Part shown: positions 24,101 to 31,973 of the stretch, in pieces
Layout: each line of letters opens with the position of its first letter
Position numbering within the stretch: the first letter of the stretch is position 1
Assembly (NCBI GenBank): GCA_947627125.1
Contig: CANQUY010000003.1
Location: 1 to 33,107, forward strand
DNA: 33,107 nucleotides
Direction: 5' to 3'
DNA from: an uncultured Clostridia bacterium
GTDB lineage: Bacteria > Bacillota > Clostridia > Christensenellales > Borkfalkiaceae
Position numbers and translations under genes: made by a program
The notes under the pieces: generated by a model
Databases searched by the model: none
Told to the model about the DNA's origin: nothing
The model's input: only the letters and a program-made list of their open reading frames with translations

Positions 24101-26676
24101 CCTTCCTTCTCTCCAAAAATTTCTGCGACCGCACGGGCCATATCGTCTACAAGAAGCGGAGCGAATTTTTGGAAGATCTCTACCGCCTGCACGAGAGCAA
24201 CGCCGCCCTCTTCACCGACTACAACGCCGAGGCGTTTAACAGCATGTGCGTCAGGGCGGCGAGCGGCTACACCCTCCCCGTCCTCGAGGGCTATATCAAG
24301 GCAGAAGAGGCGTTCTTCACCGCCCTCGGGAGCTTTATCTCCGTCACAAAGACGGACAGGAGCAGAAACGACGAGAGCGATCTCGTGGAATTCTACTCCA
24401 TGAAGGCGGCGGGGCTCATCGACAATATCGACCTTCTCGCGGGCTGGTGCATGTACCGCGCAACGGCGGAGGAGATGAAGGAAAACGGCCTCACCTTCTT
24501 AAGCGAAGCCCTCGAAAACGGCAAGCTCGGCACGGAGGACCTTCTCGCAGGCTTTGAGAAGAATATCTACCGCAACTTCCTCGAATCGGTCATTCCCTAC
24601 GACAAGGACCTCTCCCGCTTCACGGCGGGTTCCCTCGAGGACACGGCCGAAAAGTTTTCGCTCGCCTATGAGAACTTCACCCGCGCGACCAAGGCCGTCA
24701 TCCGCCAGACCCTCATTTCCCGCCTCTATGACGAGGCATACGACGCCGACAGGGCGGCCTTCTACCGCATCTCCAAGGGAAACCTCAAGAGCGCTTCTCT
24801 CCGTTCCCTCTTCGAGGAGATCCCCTCTCTCCTCTCCGCCGCCGCGCCCTGCATGCTGATGAGCCCCGTTTCCGTGGCGCAATATCTCCGTCCCGAGGCA
24901 GATCTCTTCGATCTCGTCGTGTTCGACGAAGCCTCGCAGATGTCCACGGCGGAGGCGGCAGGTTCCATCGCGAGGGGGAAAGCGGCCGTCATCGTCGGCG
25001 ACCCCAAACAGCTCCCTCCCACCACCTTCTTCCGCGGCGAAGCGGTCGACGATGCGGGCGAAGAGGACCTCGAGAGCGTTCTCGACGACTGCCTCGCCTT
25101 GGGCCTCCCCGAACGGCACCTTCTCTGGCACTACAGGAGCCGCCACGAGAGCCTCATCGCCTTCTCCAACAGCATGTACTATCAAAACAGGCTGTGCACC
25201 TTCCCCTCGCCAGACGCAATGGAGCGCAAAGTGCGGCTCATTCCCACGGACGGCTCCTACGACAGGGGTGTCACAAAGCGCAACGCGAAGGAGGCGGAAG
25301 CGCTCACCGCCGAGGTCATCCGCCGCCTCAAGGACCCCGCCCTCTCCAAGCTCTCCATGGGCGTGGTGACCTTCTCCGCCGCCCAGCAGGAGGAGCTCGA
25401 AAAGCAGCTTGCAAGGGCCATTTCGGAGAAGAAGCTCGAATCCGCCGCCTACGACAGGGAAGAGCCCCTCTTCATCAAAAATCTTGAAAACGTGCAGGGG
25501 GACGAGCGGGACGTCATCCTCTTCTCCGTCTGCTACGGCCCCGACGTCACGGGGAAAGTTTCGATGAACTTCGGCCCCCTCAACCAATCGGGCGGGTGGC
25601 GCAGGCTCAACGTCGCCGTTTCCCGCGCGAGGGAAGAAATGCTCGTCTATGCGTCCATTACCTCGTCGATGATCGACCTCAAAAAGACCTCTTCTGCGGG
25701 CGTTGCGGGGCTCAAGGCCTTTCTCGAGTATGCCGAAAAGGGCAAGACGACCCTTTCCGTCAAGGCAGACGACGTCAAGCCCGGCAAGGGGATCGGCAAA
25801 TTTATCGCGGAGGAGCTCGCCGCATACGGCTATCGGTGCCGCGTGGAAGTCGGGACGTCGGGGTTCAAGGTGGACACGGCCGTCATCGACCCCGCCCGTC
25901 CCACGGAGTTCCTTCTCGGCATTCTCGCGGACGGCAACACGGCCTTTTCCGTCAAGGACAAGAACGTCCTGCAGCCGCAGATTTTGAAGCGGGGCGGGTG
26001 GAACGTGTTGCGCCTCAACAGCGTGAGTTTCTACAACAACCCCAAGCGGGAGATCAAGCGCATCAAGGACGTGCTCGACAGGCTCACGGGCGCAGACAAG
26101 CGGGCGGGCAACTGGCTTTCAAAGTACAAAAAACCGTATAAGTGCGTAAAAACGAACTCGGCGGAGCTCATCACTTTCCTGACCGAGGGAGAACATGACA
26201 TGGAAGTCTTTGACCGCCTCGACGAGATCGTGACGGCGGAGGAACCCATCTCCCGCGCCTTTTTGAAAAAGCGGTGTCTCATGAGCTTCGGGATCCGCAA
26301 GAGCAATGCAAAGGCGGACGCCTACCTCGACACGCTCATCGGCGAGGGGGCCTATAAGCGGGAGAGAGCCGCGGGCACGGACTATTTCTACAAGACACCC
26401 AAGTCGCTCTTATTCAGCCGCGTCCGCGTGGAAGAGGGAGAGAAAGTTCGCAAAAATCCCGAAGATATTGCCGTATTTGACGTTCTCTCGCTCATCAAGG
26501 GGGCCCTCGAGGACAGAGTTTCGCTGTACCTCGACGAGCTCGTTCCCCTCGCCGCGGAGGTGTTCGGCCTCAGGCAGACGGAGAAGCTCTCTTCCTATCT
26601 CGAAACGTGCATTGCCTACGGCGAAACTTGCGGCCTCCTCGTCCGCTCCGTTTCCGACCGCATCACGCTGAAATGA
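21148..26676 (+). CDS. DUF4011-type superfamily 1 helicase, Hhe-like
   Basis: 1842 aa, cytoplasmic. In order: a beta-rich N-terminus (1-115); a transglutaminase-like domain (about 197-300, RERILEDRKATSMELAVFAC, LEGAGLHPVL, VAVGVWLYE) where the usual Cys (GTCLDL) and His (GHAFVG) are replaced; the DUF4011 motif near 366 (WERRLLDLTGKNALLNF); the SF1 helicase with Walker A GPPGTGKSQT at 651, VVFDEASQMSTAEA near 1257, GDPKQLPPTTFF, NLENVQGDERDVILFSVCYG and LNVAVSRAREEMLVY; a Vsr/MTES_1575-like nuclease fold (about 1546-1640, VEVGTSGFKVDTAVI, FLLGILADGNTAFS, LKRGGWNVLRLNSVSFYNNP); and a DUF3320-like end. DUF4011-helicase-Vsr proteins are the reported anti-phage protein Hhe; defence is inferred. 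It is flanked by repeats, with no other defence gene. Confidence 0.85.
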   Translation: MTKTEKENFISVTARFPAYVGYADHYFSTPASLILRNDGDEDVTLTAKLQTESGLFVFFEKEVYVPYESTVELSLSGIFNPVFLSELAEVTVCTATAKILQGGKEVCTADISLTALPFDWWEGLKGNPEHLAYYVRPHMPACASVLLEAGNRLKVWGSDHSNGYENCDKNSIRSVLAAIFAVIKGKSVERAGTIDAASPLSCMRERILEDRKATSMELAVFACSCLEGAGLHPVLAVGEKDVAVGVWLYETCFLDSVSEDRETVEKYISDGINNLAFFDADDLFTDKKGAYVVAETHFKTKLEKGKFSVFTDIRRCRLGGILPCPTREKGANGYEIYREEDVSGENAPAPLPELGKREAPATGSEKWERRLLDLTGKNALLNFTGKNALHLMSCGADELMLIAAASPLRLAGGKEKADAFGAKAEGQKRELLRLEQEKGLLRVYAPEGETDEAAMRLLRRNRTAEEETGASILYLALGFLSYTTKDGAQRYAPLTLIPATLKKQRGTDACVLHADGKERFINATLLEFLKREYGIDMRGLGGNLKPSEVFSVVRAETAKMKGWKVYEDAYLAALSFERFLMWNDLRRSYEEFGKNKLFSALKDGKYEKSNTAYMEEDVADPAEYFLPLPSDSSQFSAVALSDTGESFVLHGPPGTGKSQTIANIIANALAKGKRVLFVAEKRAALDVVKKRLDGVGIGDFCLELHGDKADKAAALQKLERTLSLPKEEAASRSAKEVQALRSDLSAPMLALHRKRKLGLSVYSAILGYLANRHAPDILDVESSFYDALTEEKLAVYKTVILRAATAARECGSVAHSPFENVNLTVWSAPLRDRVFCASEVVIAESRHLKSFLTLFLEFYRQTMAALSEKKLKGLALLASDLKSGKYDKYFAATDADTFSAFYAANRQLDSRLSYYYKHFKTLVEPDNAEELKTLRAGGDWRLLKSGKNTVKKLRRVAIDPFGDEDVMKYLITLADIDDAEKSVTSFLLSKNFCDRTGHIVYKKRSEFLEDLYRLHESNAALFTDYNAEAFNSMCVRAASGYTLPVLEGYIKAEEAFFTALGSFISVTKTDRSRNDESDLVEFYSMKAAGLIDNIDLLAGWCMYRATAEEMKENGLTFLSEALENGKLGTEDLLAGFEKNIYRNFLESVIPYDKDLSRFTAGSLEDTAEKFSLAYENFTRATKAVIRQTLISRLYDEAYDADRAAFYRISKGNLKSASLRSLFEEIPSLLSAAAPCMLMSPVSVAQYLRPEADLFDLVVFDEASQMSTAEAAGSIARGKAAVIVGDPKQLPPTTFFRGEAVDDAGEEDLESVLDDCLALGLPERHLLWHYRSRHESLIAFSNSMYYQNRLCTFPSPDAMERKVRLIPTDGSYDRGVTKRNAKEAEALTAEVIRRLKDPALSKLSMGVVTFSAAQQEELEKQLARAISEKKLESAAYDREEPLFIKNLENVQGDERDVILFSVCYGPDVTGKVSMNFGPLNQSGGWRRLNVAVSRAREEMLVYASITSSMIDLKKTSSAGVAGLKAFLEYAEKGKTTLSVKADDVKPGKGIGKFIAEELAAYGYRCRVEVGTSGFKVDTAVIDPARPTEFLLGILADGNTAFSVKDKNVLQPQILKRGGWNVLRLNSVSFYNNPKREIKRIKDVLDRLTGADKRAGNWLSKYKKPYKCVKTNSAELITFLTEGEHDMEVFDRLDEIVTAEEPISRAFLKKRCLMSFGIRKSNAKADAYLDTLIGEGAYKRERAAGTDYFYKTPKSLLFSRVRVEEGEKVRKNPEDIAVFDVLSLIKGALEDRVSLYLDELVPLAAEVFGLRQTEKLSSYLETCIAYGETCGLLVRSVSDRITLK
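22268..22313 (+). repeat. 27-bp-period duplication within the helicase gene
   Basis: tcacgggcaagaacgctct occurs at 22268-22286 and again at 22295-22313. In protein terms TGKNALLNF is followed by a second TGKNAL, extending the DUF4011 signature by nine residues without breaking the frame. Confidence 0.85.
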
Positions 26677-26940
26677 ATTAAAAATTCAAAATTTAAAATT
26701 AAAAATTGAGGTGGAGATATTTGAGAGCTCCTTGCTGCCCCTTTTAGGGGAAGTCCCCTAAAGGGGGAAAGGGGTTTAAACCCCTCAGTCACTGCGTGAC
26801 AGCTCCCCTAAGAGGGGAGCCAAGGGGGAACCCCAACGCAGTCCATGTCCCCTTCTTGAGGAGGGGGCATGGGGGCGGGGATGTTCTCAATCACGCCGAC
26901 CACAATTTTCAATTTTTAATTTTTCATTTTAAATTTTCAA
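26677..26940. repeat. Mixed repeats after the helicase gene
   Basis: AT-rich elements at 26677-26710 and 26902-26940 in opposite orientation flank a palindromic element (about 26735-26830: GGGGAAGTCCCC, CTCAGTCACTGCGTGACAGC, CTCCCCTAAGAGGGGAGC) and a G-rich piece at 26850-26875. The inner element recurs inverted at 27950-28055. No gene is present. Confidence 0.75.
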
Positions 26941-26966
26941 AAAACCGTCACATATGTGACGGTTTT
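26941..26966. terminator. Palindromic terminator of the rnhB-yraN unit
   Basis: AAAACCGTCACAT/ATGTGACGGTTTT, a perfect 26-nt palindrome directly after the yraN stop, T-rich on both strands. Confidence 0.9.
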
Positions 26967-27329
26967 TTAGATAAATGCGTCCTCGAAATACTCGATCTCG
27001 CCCTCGAAAACGGACGATACGTCGAAGCGGATGGGCACCTCTCTCTTCTGAAGTTCGCACCAAAATTTGGCCATCATACGGTAGCGTTCCCGCTTCCGCC
27101 TGTCCACCGCCTCGGTGGGGAGGCCGAATGCGTCCGTTTCCCGCGCCTTTACCTCCACAAAACAGGTATACCCGTCGGGGCTCATCGCCACGATATCCGC
27201 CTCGCCGAAGGGCGTCTTGAAGTTGCGCTTCAGAATTTTATATCTGTGCTTTTTCAGATATTTTACGGTCAGGTCCTCTCCTTCCCGTCCCAAAATTTTT
27301 TTATGAAAGTTCTGCGATGGATCCTGCAT
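26967..27329 (-). CDS. yraN: YraN/UPF0102 nuclease-fold protein
   Basis: 120 aa with an endonuclease-like PD-(D/E)xK fold; function unproven in most bacteria, often near rnhB. Seen: KKILGREGEDLTVKYLKKHR, FGEADIVAMSPDG with the catalytic-type Asp, CFVEVKARETDAFG with ExK, and the C-terminal helix and strand RYRMMAKFWCELQ and IRFDVSSVFEGEIEYFEDAF. All active-site residues of the family appear present. ATG 27329 follows GAGGTGGGAGC and lies 61 nt inside rnhB, so the two are coupled. Confidence 0.93.
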   Translation of the reverse strand: MQDPSQNFHKKILGREGEDLTVKYLKKHRYKILKRNFKTPFGEADIVAMSPDGYTCFVEVKARETDAFGLPTEAVDRRKRERYRMMAKFWCELQKREVPIRFDVSSVFEGEIEYFEDAFI

Positions 27330-27889
27330 GCTCCCACCTCTCTGATCGCTTCAATGTGCTTTTTCGTGCCATAACCCACGTTTTTTTCAAAACCGTATTC
27401 GGGAAATTCCTCGGCGTACCGCCGCATGAGCTCATCACGGTAGACCTTGGCGACAATGCTCGCCGCTCCGATGGAATAGACGAGAGCGTCCCCCTTCACG
27501 ATACTTTTCTGCGGCATGGAAATGTCGAGGGTCATGTTGCCGTCCGTCAGAACGAAGTCGGGGGGAAGAGTCAGGCCCTCGATCGCGCGCTTCATGCCGA
27601 GGCGGGTGGCCTGCAGAATGTTGATCTCGTCGATGGTGCGCTCGTCCACTTCGGCAATGGAGAAGGCGCGGGCGGTTTCGCGTATGCGCTCCGCAAGTTC
27701 CTCGCGCCTCTTTGCGGAGAGCTTCTTGCTGTCGTCAATGCCCAAAATGCGCCTTTCCTCGTCGAGGGGGAGAATGACGGCCGCACAGACGACGGGCCCC
27801 GCCAAGGGGCCTCTTCCGACTTCGTCCACCCCCGCCACGGCGGTGTAGCCCATGGAGAAATATTGGTTTTCGTATGTAAGTTGATCCAT
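27269..27889 (-). CDS. rnhB: Ribonuclease HII
   Basis: Cleaves RNA in RNA-DNA hybrids and at single ribonucleotides in DNA. 206 aa from MDQLTYENQYFSMGYTAVAG; seen: GVDEVGRGPLAGPVVCAAVI with the catalytic DE, GIDDSKKLSAKRREELAERI, FVLTDGNM, VKGDALVYSIGAASIVAKVY with the third Asp, and GYGTKKHIEAIREVGAC. The frame stays open to 28117 through repeats, which I exclude. Neither ATG 27889 nor 27853 has a visible RBS; 27889 is chosen as nearest to homologues. It overlaps yraN by 61 nt. Confidence 0.93.
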   Translation of the reverse strand: MDQLTYENQYFSMGYTAVAGVDEVGRGPLAGPVVCAAVILPLDEERRILGIDDSKKLSAKRREELAERIRETARAFSIAEVDERTIDEINILQATRLGMKRAIEGLTLPPDFVLTDGNMTLDISMPQKSIVKGDALVYSIGAASIVAKVYRDELMRRYAEEFPEYGFEKNVGYGTKKHIEAIREVGACRIHRRTFIKKFWDGKERT

Positions 27890-27904
27890 AATGTGATGTT
27901 GAAT

Positions 27905-28190
27905 GAGGACGTTGCCCCCCCCCCTACCCCCTCCTCGGGAGGGGGGCCTCGGCTCCCCTTGTAGGGGAGCTGTCACGTAGTGACTGAGGGGTTTTTGAAC
28001 CCTATCCCCCCTTCGGGGTACTTCCCCTAAGAGGGGAAGCAAGTGGGACTTCGTTCGGCTGCCCTTGGCGTGACTGAGGGGGTGAAAATAAGGTGATGGT
28101 TCGACTACGCTCACCATGACGCAATTAGCACGCCGACGTTCTCAATCTCGCCCTGCCGCAATTTTTAATTTTTAATTTTAAATTTTAAAT
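27905..28190. repeat. C-rich, palindromic and AT-rich repeats between rbgA and rnhB
   Basis: C-rich element at 27912-27946; element with CTCCCCTTGTAGGGGAGC and GTCACGTAGTGACTGAGGGG at 27950-28055 (inverted copy of 26735-26830); GGTTCGACTACGCTCACCAT at 28099-28118; AT-rich element at 28152-28190 running up to the rbgA stop. No gene is seen. Confidence 0.8.
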
Positions 28191-29042
28191 TTATATCAAT
28201 CCCACTTCTTTGAGGTCGTCGAGGGTGTCGAGGCGGATCCTGCCGAACTTGCCCTTACGGAAGTCGTCGAGGAGAGCGCGTTCCCCTCTCTCGTAGTCGA
28301 AATCGCCGCCGCGCAGCAAAAATCCGCGCCTTAAACATAGTTTTTCAAGCATTTCAAGCCCCGTTCCGCCGTCGATGCCGTAGCGGTCTTTGAGGGCCTG
28401 CGGGGAAATCTCCCAGAGTTCCTCGAGGAGCATGAGCGCGATCTCGTCGAGGGCCAAAATGTCGTCGTTGATGCTCCCGACGTAGGCGAGCCGCCGCGCT
28501 AAAACTTGATTTTCGCAGGAGGGCGGCATGGTGCCGGGGGTATCGAGAAGTTCAAAGCTCCCGCACTTCACCCACTGTTTGGCGCGGGTGACGCCCGCCT
28601 TGTCCCCCGTCGTCGCCTTCTTCCCGCCCGCAAGCAGGTTGATGAGCGTGGACTTTCCCGTGTTGGGAACGCCCGCCACGAGGAAGCGCATGGACCGCAC
28701 GGTGCCCTTTTTTAGGTTGCTCTCGAGGCGGTCCTTCACGAGAGATTCCATGGCCTGCAGGAGCGGACGGGCGGCGCGGGGGTCTGTCCCGTTCACCGCA
28801 ACCGCGTTCCTTCCGCCCTCCTTCATGGCCGAAAGATAGCCCTCCGTCTGTGAAAGATCTGCCTTGTTCAGAACATACAAGACAGATTTTGCCCCTACCA
28901 TGTCCGCGATCCCCCTGTTGTAAGAGGCCGCGGGGCAGCGGGCGTCGAGCACAATGACGACGCCGTCGCAGAGATTTAAGTTTTCGCCCATCACGCGCAT
29001 GGCCTTTGCCATGTGCCCGGGATACCATTGAATGACTTTCAT
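28191..29042 (-). CDS. rbgA: Ribosome biogenesis GTPase RbgA/YlqF
   Basis: Circularly permuted GTPase that helps late 50S subunit assembly. 283 aa; motifs in the permuted order: QWYPGHMAKAMRVM at the N-terminus, LDARCPAASYNRGI, YVLNKADLSQ (G4), then RFLVAGVPNTGKSTLINLLA (G1), KAGVTRAKQWV (G2) and FELLDTPGTMPP (G3), followed by a C-terminal helical domain. Length normal. The start at 29042 has no Shine-Dalgarno (ATTTAATTTCTC precedes it), and the repeat block begins about 20 nt further upstream, so it may have lost its original leader. It usually follows trmD-rplS; here trmD is upstream, rplS is not. Confidence 0.95.
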   Translation of the reverse strand: MKVIQWYPGHMAKAMRVMGENLNLCDGVVIVLDARCPAASYNRGIADMVGAKSVLYVLNKADLSQTEGYLSAMKEGGRNAVAVNGTDPRAARPLLQAMESLVKDRLESNLKKGTVRSMRFLVAGVPNTGKSTLINLLAGGKKATTGDKAGVTRAKQWVKCGSFELLDTPGTMPPSCENQVLARRLAYVGSINDDILALDEIALMLLEELWEISPQALKDRYGIDGGTGLEMLEKLCLRRGFLLRGGDFDYERGERALLDDFRKGKFGRIRLDTLDDLKEVGLI

Positions 29043-29059
29043 GAGAAATTAAATGTACT

Positions 29060-29300
29060 GTGCTTATGCTGAACGAACGCGAAGCATTCCGTTGAACGCA
29101 CGGGAGCCCCGCGTCATTCTGAGAACGCAAGAAAGAACGAAGTCAGACGACTTCACCCGAAGAATCTCGCGGGGCGATTATGGGAACATGCGGCGAGATG
29201 CTTCGGGTAAGCTTCCGTAGGCTGCGTTCATACTACCCTTCTCAGCATGACGCCGCCCGCCCCTCATCCCGAGGTCCAAGGGGATCCCGTTGAACGCATG
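29060..29300. repeat. Palindromic repeat between trmD and rbgA
   Basis: A fragment GCTGAACGAACGCGAAGCATTC at 29067, a full unit at about 29112-29252 (GCGTCATTCTGAGAACGC ... CTTCTCAGCATGACGCC), then GGGATCCCGTTGAACGCATG at 29280-29299. It occupies the position where rplS is found in relatives. Confidence 0.8.
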
Positions 29301-29319
29301 GGGCATGCAGAGCGCCGAC

Positions 29320-29985
29320 TCACTTCAGCAAATCGGGGCGCATTTTTTTTGTGAGGGCGAGGGACTGTTCGCGGCGCCACTTGTCGATTTCGGCATGGTT
29401 GCCGCTGCGGAGCACCTCGGGCACCGTCATTCCCCTGTACTCCACGGGGCGGGTGTAGTGAGGATATTCCAAGAGATTCTCCGAAAAGCTCTCATCCACC
29501 AAAGACGCGGGAGAGAGCACGCCGTCGAGATACCGCGCAACGCAGTCCACGAGAACCATTGCGGGGAGCTCGCCGCCCGTCAGCACATAGTCGCCGATGG
29601 AGATCTCCTCGTCGATAAAGAGGTCGATCGCCCGCTGGTCTACTCCCTCATAGTGGCCGCAGAGGAGCACAAGGTCCTCCCCCTCCGCAAGGGAGATGAC
29701 CTTCTCCTGCGTGAGCGTCTTTCCCTTGGGGGAGAGGTAGATGCGCCGCGCCGCATGGTCGGGATCGACGGCCTCGACCGCACTCCCGATGGGCTGGGCC
29801 ATCATGACCATGCCCGCGCCGCCGCCGAAGGGATAGTCGTCGCACTTCAAATGCTTGTCCTCGGTGTACTTTCTGATATCGACGACGTCGAGGGTGAACT
29901 TATGCTCCTTTTGCGCCCTGCCGATGATGCTTTCGGAGAGGGCGGAGAACATTTCGGGGAAGAGTGTCAAAATGGTGATTTTCAT
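29320..29985 (-). CDS. trmD: tRNA (guanine37-N1)-methyltransferase
   Basis: Methylates G37 in tRNAs with G36 using S-adenosylmethionine and prevents frameshifting. SPOUT knot fold, 221 aa. Seen: MKITILTLFPEMFSALSESI, CDDYPFGGGAGMVMMAQP, LVLLCGHYEGVDQRAIDLFI, SIGDYVLTGGELPAMVLVD, LLEYPHYTRPVEYRG, VPEVLRSGNHAEIDKWRRE. The ATG follows the permease stop by one base (TGATATG) with no clear RBS, so translation is likely coupled. Last gene of the tmk operon. Confidence 0.97.
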   Translation of the reverse strand: MKITILTLFPEMFSALSESIIGRAQKEHKFTLDVVDIRKYTEDKHLKCDDYPFGGGAGMVMMAQPIGSAVEAVDPDHAARRIYLSPKGKTLTQEKVISLAEGEDLVLLCGHYEGVDQRAIDLFIDEEISIGDYVLTGGELPAMVLVDCVARYLDGVLSPASLVDESFSENLLEYPHYTRPVEYRGMTVPEVLRSGNHAEIDKWRREQSLALTKKMRPDLLK

Positions 29986-29986
29986 A

Positions 29987-30763
29987 TCAAACGATGAGAT
30001 TGACCTTATTTTTCAGAATATAGCGCACGAGGAAGAAACAGCCGACGTCGAGCGCGGTGACGAGAAGGATCTGGATCCACAGATAGAGATGGATCGAAAC
30101 TTCCGCCGCTGTTTCATAGATGGGAGCGACGGCAAAGACGGAGAGGATCTGCCCCGCGATATAGAGGCCGAGGACGACGACGAAGGTCATGAGCTTCCGG
30201 TGATTGGTGAACAGCTGCCCCACCGAAATGCAGGTATAGACGAGGAGCAGGGAAACGGGCACGCTGACGATGAAGAGCAGAAGTTCCTCCACAAACTGCC
30301 CCGGGGCAGCGACGATATCGTCGAACCACATCTGAAAAGATATCGAAATATTGAGCCCGATATCGGACAGAATTTCCGACGGCATTCCGATGAAGAAAAT
30401 GCAGAGGGAGAGGACGCTCACGATACATGCCGCAAACATGGCAATAATCGAGGAGAGGAGCTTCGCGCAGATGATCCCCGTCGGCGAAACGGGCAGGGAG
30501 AGGGTCATGTAGCCCTCGCCTGTAAATAACGTCTTATAGAAGCGTGAAATGCCGAGCCCCCATGCCGCAAAGACGAGGGCGAGAATGGCAAACATATAGA
30601 AAACAATGAGGAGGGAGAGCAAAATATTGCCCGCCGGCGAGGAGGAATTGAGGTTCACGGAGAGCATAATTCTCCCGATGACGGCGAACACGACGACCGC
30701 GATCGAAATGAACAGCAATACCCGAAACAGAGCGATAAGTTCGTGTTTTAAGAGTTTTACCAT
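29987..30763 (-). CDS. ABC transporter permease
   Basis: 258 aa with six predicted membrane helices: near residues 15-35 (LLFISIAVVVFAVIG), 45-72 (NILLSLLIVFYMFAILALVF), 100-135, 155-180 (LLLFIVSVPVSLLLVYTCIS), 195-215 and 230-250. The sequence MVKLLKHELIALFRVL and FTGEGYMTLSLPVSPT resemble ABC-2-type exporter permeases of Firmicutes. Substrate unknown. It overlaps the ATPase gene (ATG inside TGGTAA) and is followed one base later by trmD. The pair interrupts the usual rimM-trmD junction. Confidence 0.85.
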   Translation of the reverse strand: MVKLLKHELIALFRVLLFISIAVVVFAVIGRIMLSVNLNSSSPAGNILLSLLIVFYMFAILALVFAAWGLGISRFYKTLFTGEGYMTLSLPVSPTGIICAKLLSSIIAMFAACIVSVLSLCIFFIGMPSEILSDIGLNISISFQMWFDDIVAAPGQFVEELLLFIVSVPVSLLLVYTCISVGQLFTNHRKLMTFVVVLGLYIAGQILSVFAVAPIYETAAEVSIHLYLWIQILLVTALDVGCFFLVRYILKNKVNLIV

Positions 30764-31455
30764 CGGAACACCTCCCTGAAGAGCTCGTCGAGGCTCTTCC
30801 CCTTTTCTGCCCTGATCTTGTCCGCCTCCCCCTCGAGCACGACCTGCCCGCGGCTCAAAAAGACCGCATGCGTCAGAATGGGCTCAATGTCGGCAATGAG
30901 GTGGGTGCAGAGGAAGATGGTGGAGCCCTCCGGCTTGTTCCGCATGATGACGTCGAGAATGAAGTCCCGCGCGGCGGGATCGACGCCCGCGATCGGCTCG
31001 TCGAGAATGTAGAGCTTGGCATTCCGCGCCATTGTGAGAATGAGCCCCACTTTCTCCTTATTTCCCTTGGAGAGGGACTTGATACGCTGTTCGAGCCCGA
31101 TGCCGAGGCGGCCGAACATTTCCTTTGCGGTATCTTCGCGGAAATCGGGGAAGAAATCTTTCACATATGCCATCGCCTGTGAAACTTTCATCCAATCGGC
31201 CAAAAAGTTGGTGTCGGGAAGATAGGCCGTCACCGCCTTGGTCGCGGCGGAGGGCGTCTTGCCGTCGATGAGAATGGCCCCCGACGTCGGCTGGAGCATG
31301 CCCATTGCAAGTTTGATGAGCGTGGATTTCCCGCTGCCGTTGGGGCCGAGGAGCCCGACGACGCCGCCCGCCTCGATCTTGAGATCGACATTGCAGAGCG
31401 CAACCGTCTGCCCGTACGCCTTGGAAAGATTCCCGCATTCAAGTATGAATGACAT
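30757..31455 (-). CDS. ABC transporter ATP-binding protein
   Basis: 232 aa. Powers the adjoining permease. Walker A GLLGPNGSGKSTLIKLAMG near residue 37, signature SLSKGNKEKVGLIL (LSKGN in place of LSGGQ), Walker B KLYILDEPIAGVDPAARD and switch His in IFLCTHLIADIEPI. This variant is common in ABC-2 exporters of the YtrB/Bcr type that are often under GntR regulators; none is adjacent here. ATG 31455 is chosen because AAGGAGG sits 5 nt upstream; the longer frame to 31512 lacks an RBS and enters rimM. Confidence 0.93.
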   Translation of the reverse strand: MSFILECGNLSKAYGQTVALCNVDLKIEAGGVVGLLGPNGSGKSTLIKLAMGMLQPTSGAILIDGKTPSAATKAVTAYLPDTNFLADWMKVSQAMAYVKDFFPDFREDTAKEMFGRLGIGLEQRIKSLSKGNKEKVGLILTMARNAKLYILDEPIAGVDPAARDFILDVIMRNKPEGSTIFLCTHLIADIEPILTHAVFLSRGQVVLEGEADKIRAEKGKSLDELFREVFRW

Positions 31456-31471
31456 AATTCCTCCTTGCGGT

Positions 31472-31972
31472 TTAAAGGACCGCGACCTCTTGATACCTCT
31501 TTTTATCGACAATCACCCGCATATTTTCAGGATCTACGCTGAGAACGACGCCGTCGGCGACGGGGAATAAAATTTCCTTCCCGTCCTTTTTGATGGTGTA
31601 GATATCTGTTGAAGCCTGCTTGATGTCGGTGAGCTTGCCGAGAAATTCCCCCTCCTCCGTGACGACCTCGCTGCCCAAGATGTCGGCAATGTAATAGACG
31701 CCCTCCTCGAGTTCGGGGGCCTCGTCGCGGGGAATGACGAGCTCCTTGCCGCGCAGAAGTTCCGCCGCATTCCTGTCCGCCACGCCGCGGAGGTTCAAAA
31801 ACACGGCGTCGGGAGCGCAGCGGACGGATAAAATTTTATATTCCGTGCCGTCGATAAAGACGCGCTTGAGGCCGATAAAATCCTCCGCGCTGTCTGTATA
31901 CGGCTTCACTTTGACCTCGCCGCGGACCCCCTGCGGCTTTGTAATTTGACCGATAAGCAGCTGTTTTTCCAT
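31472..31972 (-). CDS. rimM: Ribosome maturation factor RimM
   Basis: Helps assemble the 30S head by binding S19. 166 aa: N-terminal barrel with LLIGQITKPQGVRGEVKVKP and FIDGTEYKILSVR, then the PRC-barrel domain with EEGVYYIADILGSEVVTEEG, FLGKLTDIKQASTDIYTIKK and EILFPVADGVVLSVD. The frame is open to 32392 only as an antisense-like extension over tmk. ATG 31972 follows the tmk stop by one base (TGATATG), as at the permease-trmD junction. Confidence 0.95.
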   Translation of the reverse strand: MEKQLLIGQITKPQGVRGEVKVKPYTDSAEDFIGLKRVFIDGTEYKILSVRCAPDAVFLNLRGVADRNAAELLRGKELVIPRDEAPELEEGVYYIADILGSEVVTEEGEFLGKLTDIKQASTDIYTIKKDGKEILFPVADGVVLSVDPENMRVIVDKKRYQEVAVL

Positions 31973-31973
31973 A

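Noticed and set aside
22732-25587. Long open frames on the minus strand (486 and 362 codons) opposite the helicase gene, and a 339-codon one at 21019-22038
   Set aside because: They are mirror frames of a GC-biased coding gene, lack RBS and recognisable domains, and the plus-strand protein has unmistakable helicase motifs.
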